Of a stretch of 64,000 bases of DNA, positions 57,343 to 64,000 are shown piece by piece. Positions within the stretch are counted from its first letter, which is position 1, and each line of letters opens with the position of its first letter. This DNA is from Leptodontidium sp. MPI-SDFR-AT-0119 (Eukaryota > Ascomycota > Leotiomycetes > Helotiales > Leptodontidiaceae), in contig JAHLEZ010000007.1 in the NCBI GenBank assembly GCA_020726505.1, positions 62,001 to 126,000 of the forward strand. Direction: 5' to 3'. The notes under the pieces are model-generated. The model worked only from the letters and a program-made list of their open reading frames with translations, had not been told where the DNA came from and made no database searches. Made by a program: the position numbers and the translations under genes.

Positions 57343-58796
57343 TCAAAATGAATCCCCCAAACTCCCTACACTACTCCTATTGCTCAACTCCAACATACTC
57401 TCCCCCTTCTTCCCCAATCCCAGTCCCGCAATACCATCACCCCCTTCCCTTCGCCCGCCAAGATGCACAATATCCAATTCCCACCTCTTCCTGCCTCTCA
57501 AACGGCCCAAACAATCCCTACAAACACCAGCACTCGTCGCGAAATAAATAACCGCGTTCCAGAACCCCTGCAGAGGAAGCACGAGAGCCGAGCCGACATT
57601 CAGCGCGAAAGAGGGGTGGTTCGGGTAGCGAAGCCCGTGGACGCGGTTCACTGATGCGGGGACCCAGGTTATTAGGATGGAGATTGCAAAGAGGAGGGCG
57701 CAGCGGGTGTATGCCCATTTGATCTTGTCCATGGTGGAAGGGCGTTTGGATGAGCTGGTTGTGTGGTGTGTTGGGATTGGAGGGAGGCGAGCGGATTGTG
57801 GGTATGTTATTGTGAAGGGGGGTGGAGAGGACACAATGGTGATGCTGTAGAGATCTTGTTGGCTTGGACCCTTTTCTGCTCGTGTGAAAGAGGACGAGGG
57901 GGAGTTCATGTAGGAATGTTGTGTCCAGGGATCGTTTGTTACTTCGATTTCCGTGGTGCGGAGCCCGGAGAAGGGTGCTAGTGGTGGGAGGAAAATGGGC
58001 TTCTTGTCTCGGTCTGTTGAAGAAGCTGTGTTTGTCAGAAACGATTATGGAGATGGGAGGCTGATGTACCCATTGTTACAGATGGGCAGTTCCCATCATA
58101 CGCTGCATTTTGGAGTTCAGATCGCTTCTGGAATATCTCGACGCCAACTCGCACATAGATAATGAATGTCGCGAGGATGGCTAGCCAGATCGGTGCGTAG
58201 TATGAGTAGATGCGTACTGGAGCCCATTCGGTTTTGATCCAGCACCAGAGCTATGATCGTCAGCTTCGCATAATACGGGTCGGACACACATACAGTTGCA
58301 TTTCCATACATCCTTCCTTTCTCTCTCGTTTGGTAGAAGAGACAGAACATTGCTGGGATGAATGGTAGACCGTAGCACATGATACCGTAGTACCAGTATA
58401 ACTTTTTCAATCTAGCAGCGTCATATCTTCGGAAGAAGACGAGGTATACATTGACTGCCATAGCGCAGGACCAGAGAGGATCGGATTGCATGAACCTAAT
58501 CCTGTAAGTCTGTCTCCTGAACTGGAGCGAGCTACCTACATCTCTAGCAGAAACCCTTGAAATTGACATAGGGCACCATTGAGATCTCCAAGTGCGGAGC
58601 CACCGATGAGAGCAGCCACATTTGCAAACAAATTTGCGAATGAAGCGTAGAAGATGAGTGTATTGGAGAGAGTTCGGAAGCCCTTGATGAAGATGAATGT
58701 GCCTATCAGTATGAGCGTTGCTGCTACGGATACCGATGCTGTGGTACGTTCAATGATGATAAGAGTATCAACCTGTGCACTGGTGAGGCCCATCAT
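57343..58796 (-). CDS. cAMP-receptor-like (Dicty_CAR type) GPCR
   Basis: Exons 58796-58540, 58495-58294, 58250-58070 and 58025-57343, with introns of 44, 43 and 44 bp, total 440 residues. Seven membrane segments are visible: VAATLILIGTFIFIKGF, TLIFYASFANLFANVAALIG, WSCAMAVNVYLVFF, YYGIMCYGLPFIPAMFCLFY, YAPIWLAILATFIIYV, then after a long third cytosolic loop CALLFAISILITWVPASVNR and ALNVGSALVLPLQGFWNAVI. The CQFQGFLLEMFMQSDPLWSC and YWYYGIMCYG motifs match the cAMP-receptor-like class (GPR-1/-2/-3 type of Neurospora). The C-terminal tail is Gly/Ser-rich and basic. These are plasma-membrane receptors thought to signal through G proteins in nutrient or developmental responses; the ligand is unknown. 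Confidence 0.88.
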
Positions 58797-60459
58797 GAGA
58801 TATTTGTCTGAGGAGAAGAGGAAAGGGGTCAAGGAGGTAGAATAAAGTAGGAGCAATACACGAACAAACCCCCTCTATACTCATCTATCTACTTCTCAAT
58901 ACCTATTCTGGTCCACCTCATAGTTGAGTCTGCAAGTCACTTGCCGAGCAAGGATACAAGTCCGGCAACATGCTGAACACGCGGAACTGCGTGCATCTTC
59001 GGATTGATGGGTGGTCGGAAAGCATAGAATGAGCGACATCATATCACTAGACGGGATGCACCTCGACCAAACGGTTCATTGTTTGGTATACCGTCCTATG
59101 AGTATTTTGTTTCAATGGTCGAGTCGGCTCAAGTTGATCTTGTCGATTGGGCGTTTGTACACCGCTGTATGTAGCCTATCAGATTGTTTGCGCTGGCGGC
59201 GACCTGCATAGAAGCTGAGATGCATTCTCGATTTCTTGCAGTTTGTGGGTGGTCGAGCAAGGAAACTGGACGGATAGATGGGAGATGCGTTTGCATACAT
59301 GATTTGTGTTACCTGTCGACACGAGAGAAAGATGCTGGGGAAACGTGGGAAGCTCTTAAGTGTCGCAATCGGTGGAGCAAGGCCCCAGTAAGAAGCCAGC
59401 CAGCGAGTATAACGCAGTGATTGTGCTCTGAGATGATATATTGACCAAGAGGTCGAGGTTTGATTCCACAAGTCCGAAGGATGCAGTTTTGGCAGACTCG
59501 CATGCTCTCAAGTTGGAGCAACGACAGCCACTGAACTTGGGGCTTTTTGACCCAACCAGCACCGAACCCAACAAGGAAATGTCCAAGTATGTTACTCGGA
59601 AATGTAACTATGACATAGCAATTCAGAAGTCCAATTTAGCCCCGGTCACTTCGCCTAGATCGGGAAAAGAGGGGACAATGGGCTCGATTTTGGACCAGTC
59701 CGAAGTCAACGAACAGTTTCTTCAGAAGCAAACAACATCCTTTGAACGATATGACAAGCTAGTAGCGACAACAAGAGACACAAACGAATTCGGACATTAA
59801 CTATTCCCGTGATTTTATCAGATGCATCAACAAATCTTCAGACCTGAGATTTCCCTCCCAACTGGACTCTTTCTCTCCAATGCTTCCTTACTTTGCAGAG
59901 TCTTGCAGGACCAGAACCTCGGCAAGTTGCAGAAACATGGCTCCAATTGCCCAGAGTAGCAAGCATTTATTTACCCTCTAAGCCCCAGTCCTCCAATGAT
60001 GGATCGGAAGCTTGAGGGTCGTCAAGCTGAGAGCTCGGAATAGATTGAATCACTTGATCATCAACAACTCAATTAACTCGCAAATCATCTCGACGACATA
60101 ACCCGCACGATCAATAAGCAATCACAGTTCATCCGCAAAGCAAGTCATCGCCCCGTAACTTCTCTGAGACGATGAAGATTTCAGGATGAGCTGTGAAGCA
60201 GATAAGGTGATTGTCTCTTCTCCCCCCCCCCCCCCCCCTTCCCCACGTGACCTGGCTCCACCAATCACGACGGTCGATGACGGCAAGTTGAGATCCAGTC
60301 AGCCGTATCAGCTCCAGCCAGCCAGCCCAGCTCATCCAACTCTCAGCCCAGGTCTCGGTCTTGACCTACGGCACAGCAGGACAAACAGGACAATCTCTAC
60401 CAACAGTCCACAGCGACATACTCGCCATCAAATAGCAAAAAGAACAGCTACGAGCGGTA
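58797..60459. other. Intergenic, nothing firmly coding
   Basis: A plus frame at 59441-59800 is open for 119 codons but starts with TTG and shows no motif. The right part carries a 17-nt poly-C tract (60222-60238) in the likely leader of the next gene. Confidence 0.5.
60222..60238. repeat. 17-nt poly-C tract
   Basis: Seventeen consecutive C residues, preceded by TCTTCT and followed by TTCCCCACG, about 220 bp upstream of the ATG at 60460. Confidence 0.95.
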
Positions 60460-61179
60460 ATGGCACACATCTCTGGCCTCGGCGCCTTCTTCATCATCGT
60501 CGCATTCGTGCTGGTAGCCAGCTGCATAGGCTGGGTCATCTACACCCATCTCCGCGCAAGAAGACTCGGCCTTCCACAGCCAACTCTCGCATCCTACAAT
60601 CCCTTCCATAGATCCGAACAGTACGGTGCGCCTGGTCCGGCGAGAGGAGGTGTCGTGGGATGGTTCAACGACAAAGTGAAGGCATTCAAGAACCGGAACA
60701 ATCGGTCTGCAGGCGGCGCATACGAGGAGCCTCTGAGCAGCAATGTGCGAGGGAGAGCGAGCAATCGCGGGTTCGGTCCGCTTGATCCTGATGATGCGTG
60801 GGATGCAAGGGTTGGGACTGAGGCTGATGCGTATGGGCCTGGTGGGTATTACGAGGAGCAGGAATTAGGGCTGCATAATGATCGAGGGGCTGGACTTGCA
60901 CCTGGACCTGGATATGGAGAGGGTAGTCGAGGGAGGAGTTTGAGCAGGGAACCAGAACCGTATATCGGTGGTAGTCAGGCTGGGCTGGACAGGAGATACG
61001 ATGAGGAGATGGGACGGAAACCAGCACAGAACCCTTTCGATGATGCTGCGGAGTTGCCAAGCAACAACAGCTTGCGGGGTGTAAGTCCAAGACCAATTGA
61101 TACGGGAAAGGGACATAAGCCTCAGGACAGCATAGACAGTCCGACTGAGAGGCGGTCGATGTTCAGGGAGAATATGTAG
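60460..61179 (+). CDS. Single-pass fungal membrane protein, Gly/Pro/Tyr-rich tail
   Basis: 239 residues, single exon. One N-terminal membrane helix (GAFFIIVAFVLVASCIGWVIY) is followed by a basic stop (THLRARRLG). A hydrophilic tail carries YNPFHRSEQYGAPGP, VVGWFNDKVKAFKNRNNRSAG, FGPLDPDDAWDARVG and YGPGGYYEEQELGLH, ending in Ser/Pro/Glu-rich text with likely phosphorylation sites. From memory, this layout belongs to a protein conserved in filamentous ascomycetes and often auto-named 'acid phosphatase-like'. No phosphatase motif is present here, so I do not use that name. Role unknown. Confidence 0.75.
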   Translation: MAHISGLGAFFIIVAFVLVASCIGWVIYTHLRARRLGLPQPTLASYNPFHRSEQYGAPGPARGGVVGWFNDKVKAFKNRNNRSAGGAYEEPLSSNVRGRASNRGFGPLDPDDAWDARVGTEADAYGPGGYYEEQELGLHNDRGAGLAPGPGYGEGSRGRSLSREPEPYIGGSQAGLDRRYDEEMGRKPAQNPFDDAAELPSNNSLRGVSPRPIDTGKGHKPQDSIDSPTERRSMFRENM

Positions 61180-61601
61180 GATCCAAGTGGAATGGGATAA
61201 ATGGGTTCGGCGTTTGGGCAATGGGATCTCCTTCGTCTGTATGTACTAGGGTTTGAAAAGGTATGGAGGAAATGGCTGATGATATGGAGCGTGGGTTTTG
61301 AGGTCAATGAGAATTGCATCAGTTCGAGCCCTGTCAAGTCAATGCGTTGATATATGTGTCTACTGTTATCTTCTGAGACTTTTCAATACCAGGGCGTGTG
61401 TGTGCTGGCTGGTCCTGGCTTTGTTCTGAGGGAGTGGTTGCTGAGCCATGGGAGTACTTCTCCGACGGTCACTGACTATTACAATCTATTGATACAAGGA
61501 GGTTGCTTGCTTTATTTCCTCTAGAATCCGAGCAGACTAGGTCAAGAACCATATACAGCGCTAGGAAGCTACTTCTCGCAAACTCCACACCAGATACCCT
61601 C
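61180..61601. other. Convergent intergenic gap
   Basis: 3' flanks of the membrane-protein gene and the ABCF gene. Nothing recognised. Confidence 0.6.
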
Positions 61602-64000
61602 TCACGAAGACAACAGCTTCTCAACCCTCTTCTCCAAACTTTCCTCGAAAGCACTAACCCCCCTCTCAAGAACCTTTAACGCACCACCCTTCAGCAAAAA
61701 CACCGTCCGCCTTCTCACAACACCCTCCTCGTCTTCCTCCTCGCTCTCCTCGTCTTCACTTCCCATTTCCTCCTTCTCCCCCTCCACCACCCTCCTGATC
61801 AAATATCGATCATGACTAACGACAAGAATAGCACCATTCCAACCACTCAATGCATCAGCCAGAGCAGTCACGGTATGGAAATCAAGATGGGTGGTGATTT
61901 CATCGAGGACAAGTAACTGAGGACTCTTCCACAATAGTCTTGCAAGTGCAAGACGGACCAGCTGTCCACCCGATAATTTTGTGAGGGGAACGTCAGATGC
62001 CGTACGGCCTGGGAGACCAAGTGAGCCCAGCAAGCCGCGGATTTCGCCTTCGTCAAGCTCGGACTCGACGTCTTTTGTCAGAAGAGCAAGAGCTGTGAGC
62101 TCGGTATTGGTACGGCCGAGCCCTTGAAGTTCTTCCACGGCGTGTTGGGAGTAATAACCCATACGGAGACGGGGGTGACGAGTCGCAGTCCCTTTTGTGG
62201 GTTTCGTGGTGTCGGTGAGGAGTTTGATGATGGTTGATTTACCACAGCCGTTTAGACCTACGATTCCGACTCGGTCACCCATATGGATTGTGAGATCGAT
62301 TTCTTGGAGGATGGTCGGGGGTGGAGGTTGAGATTTCTTGAGAATCGGGTATCTGAACGTCACTTTCTCGAGGGAGACTAATGGGCCTGGGAAACGTAAA
62401 TCTGGCGCAGGAGGAAGTAGAATGGAAACACCTCTCTCGTCGACGGGGATGTCGATTTCAGCTCTTGCTGTGAGATGATACCCAGCCAGATCTCGATTGA
62501 GCTTAAAGCGGCCGCCTGTTGCACTCTTCTCCATGCCCATCCTATTATCGAGTTTCTTCTGCCGGGATTTCGCTTGACGGAGCTTGTTCTCATCACCGGC
62601 TGCTTTGCCCTGCTTTATATTCTGTTGGATTGTTTGCTGCATGTGTGCTTTTTGCTTGTCTTGAGCTTCCTTCATGCGACCGAGGTAGAGCTTCTTGTCG
62701 CGGATGGAATGGTCATATGCTGTGAGATCGCCACGGAAGTATGTTAGATCTTGATCGCGGAGAATTATGAGTTCTTGGCAGACAGTGTTGATGAAATCTC
62801 GATCGTGGGAGACTAATACTACAGATGGAGGGTTAGGACCTGCGTCACGGAGCTGGAGAAGGAATTTCTGAAGCCAGATGATGCCGAGGAGATCCAGGAA
62901 ATTTGTGGGTTCGTCGAGTATCAGGATATCGGTGGGTTGGAGAAGGACACTTGCGAGATTCGTGCGCATTTTCCATCCTCCAGACAGGGTAGAGACTGGT
63001 TTTTCGAGGTGTGTTTTTGGGAAACCGAGACCTGAGAGGATGCTTCGAGCTTTGACTTCGATGTCTGCGATACGTCCGGGCTCTATCTGAGATTGTAGCT
63101 CAACGAGACGGTCACTTGCTGCGTGAGTTTCTTCTTTTACTGTTTCCTCGTCGATCTCATTGTCTGTTTGATTGACACTACAGAAGATTAGATGGGAGCA
63201 TGGAAAGAAGGTAATCAGTCATCTCACCGTTCTTCTGACTCGGCTACTTTCTTCTCGAAGGCAATCAATGCCTTTCTGGCCGCCATACCTCGAGTTCCAC
63301 TCCGTAGCCGAGCATCTTTGTCATGCTCAAACAGCTCTTTCTTCAATCGATCATAGTGGACTCGACGGAGAGCTCGCAAAGGAGAAAGAGCAGATTCTGG
63401 ATTGTCAATCGCTTTTGAAAGAACTGGGGAGTGGTAAGCTAGGGCCCCGGATGATGAACGGATTCTTACTGTCTATCTCTCTTTGAATCTCACTCCTCGA
63501 AGTTGCTTTGTCGATGACAGCTTCCAAAACAGACAGTGTATTGCCTGAGAGTTTGATGTTCTGAAGCGAGCTGGTCACATCACCTCCATCCTCAGATCCA
63601 TCATTCGAAGTCTGCTGTAAGATTGATATTCTCGTCTGAATAGGAATGCCAGGAATGAGTTTCTCGGCAATAGCTTTCAAGATGGCTGCAGAGAACCGCA
63701 TCAGATGTGTTCTGCCTCTCACCATACGAACACTCACTTGACTTCCCCGTCCCATTTCTCCCAATCAATGCATAATGCACGCCGGCTTTAAGCTTCAGAC
63801 TCGCATTTGCTAAGATCTCGAGACCGTCTGCTCGAGCTTTGCCTTTTGCCTTTGTTGCCTTTCCACCGGCGGAGGTGACGGTGATGTTCAAACCATCGAT
63901 GTCGAGCTAGGAACCATCAACACTACTTCGCAGTTTTGACCAATTGAGTGCATACCTCTTGATATACCGGGTTCTCGATGTGAAAGCGGGTCTGCTTGCA
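61602..64000 (-). CDS. ABCF-type ATPase (translation/ribosome factor family), N-terminus off the window
   Basis: Exons 64000-63956 (partial), 63906-63738, 63685-63473, 63396-63228 and 63177-61602 are joined by introns of 49, 52, 76 and 50 bp. They give 723 residues of one frame. Two ABC cassettes lie in tandem without membrane segments: Walker A GRNGTGKST, signature LSGGW, Walker B ILILDEPTNFLD, then Walker A GLNGCGKST, signature LSGGQ, Walker B LLVLDEITTHLD. Between them is the arm/linker typical of ABCF proteins (KQKAHMQQTIQQNIKQGKAA). The second Walker B reads DEIT in place of DEPT. The C-terminal part carries an acidic GSEDEESEEEDEE stretch. ABCF proteins act on ribosomes or in general amino-acid control; the exact subclass is not resolved. 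Confidence 0.9.

Noticed and set aside
59441..59800. 119-codon plus frame
   Set aside because: Begins with TTG, has no recognisable motif or splice-supported extension.
1..64000. CRISPR arrays, operons, ribosome binding sites
   Set aside because: The sequence is eukaryotic (spliceosomal introns, GPI anchors, RIP relics). The short tandem repeats at 29,575 and 54,981 have no spacers.

Overview
The window reads as a chromosomal segment of a filamentous ascomycete. The evidence is many 42-80 bp GT-AG introns, signal-peptide and GPI-anchor proteins, fungal-only families (Spherulin-4, DUF7730, NACHT-ankyrin NLRs, OPT transporter, Dicty_CAR-type GPCR, fucose-lectin-like propeller) and AT-rich, stop-riddled transposon relics of the kind left by repeat-induced point mutation (RIP). 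A Leotiomycetes-like origin is a guess from overall gene flavour and was not tested.

The window has two compartments. About 1-42,000 is accessory and transposon-rich. It opens with a RIP-decayed LTR-retrotransposon array (1-6838: tandem elements sharing a central LTR, plus a nested solo LTR) and another relic to about 7,700. Next come a broken ML-like secreted protein, a degraded unknown exon, an M35-type metalloprotease split by six small introns, and an intact DUF7730 gene. After a hairpin repeat (12,584-12,694) lies a large Spherulin-4/FN3/KP4-like secreted protein with an in-frame stop, then a DUF-type gene, a small cysteine-rich secreted protein with a stop at codon 3, and a complete but dead hAT transposon (19,280-22,273; 18-bp TIRs and 8-bp target duplication). 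Further right are an ankyrin fragment, a broken M6-like metalloprotease with an exact 108-bp tandem duplication, a decayed STAND/ankyrin gene, an intact mitochondrial-type flavohemoglobin, copia RNase H relics, a near-intact NACHT-ankyrin NLR with one 2-nt frameshift, a collapsed copia relic and a broken GPI-anchored protein.

About 42,900-64,000 looks like ordinary gene space with intact reading frames. It holds a membrane-anchored lectin-like propeller protein, an alpha/beta-hydrolase, a secreted GH3 glucosidase with a GC-AG intron, an OPT oligopeptide transporter, a cAMP-receptor-like GPCR, a fungal single-pass membrane protein and an ABCF ATPase that runs off the right edge. One doubtful coding stretch (45,486-46,360) is the exception.

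The main theme is gene decay beside transposons. Several apparently single-copy secreted or NLR-type genes in the left part carry TAA/TAG stops that one C-to-T change in CAA/CAG would produce, next to RIP-mutated repeats. That fits RIP leakage into an effector/NLR-rich accessory region. Most splice models were checked by hand for GT-AG (or GC-AG) ends and by exon lengths summing to whole codons; family names come from recognised motifs, not from database searches.
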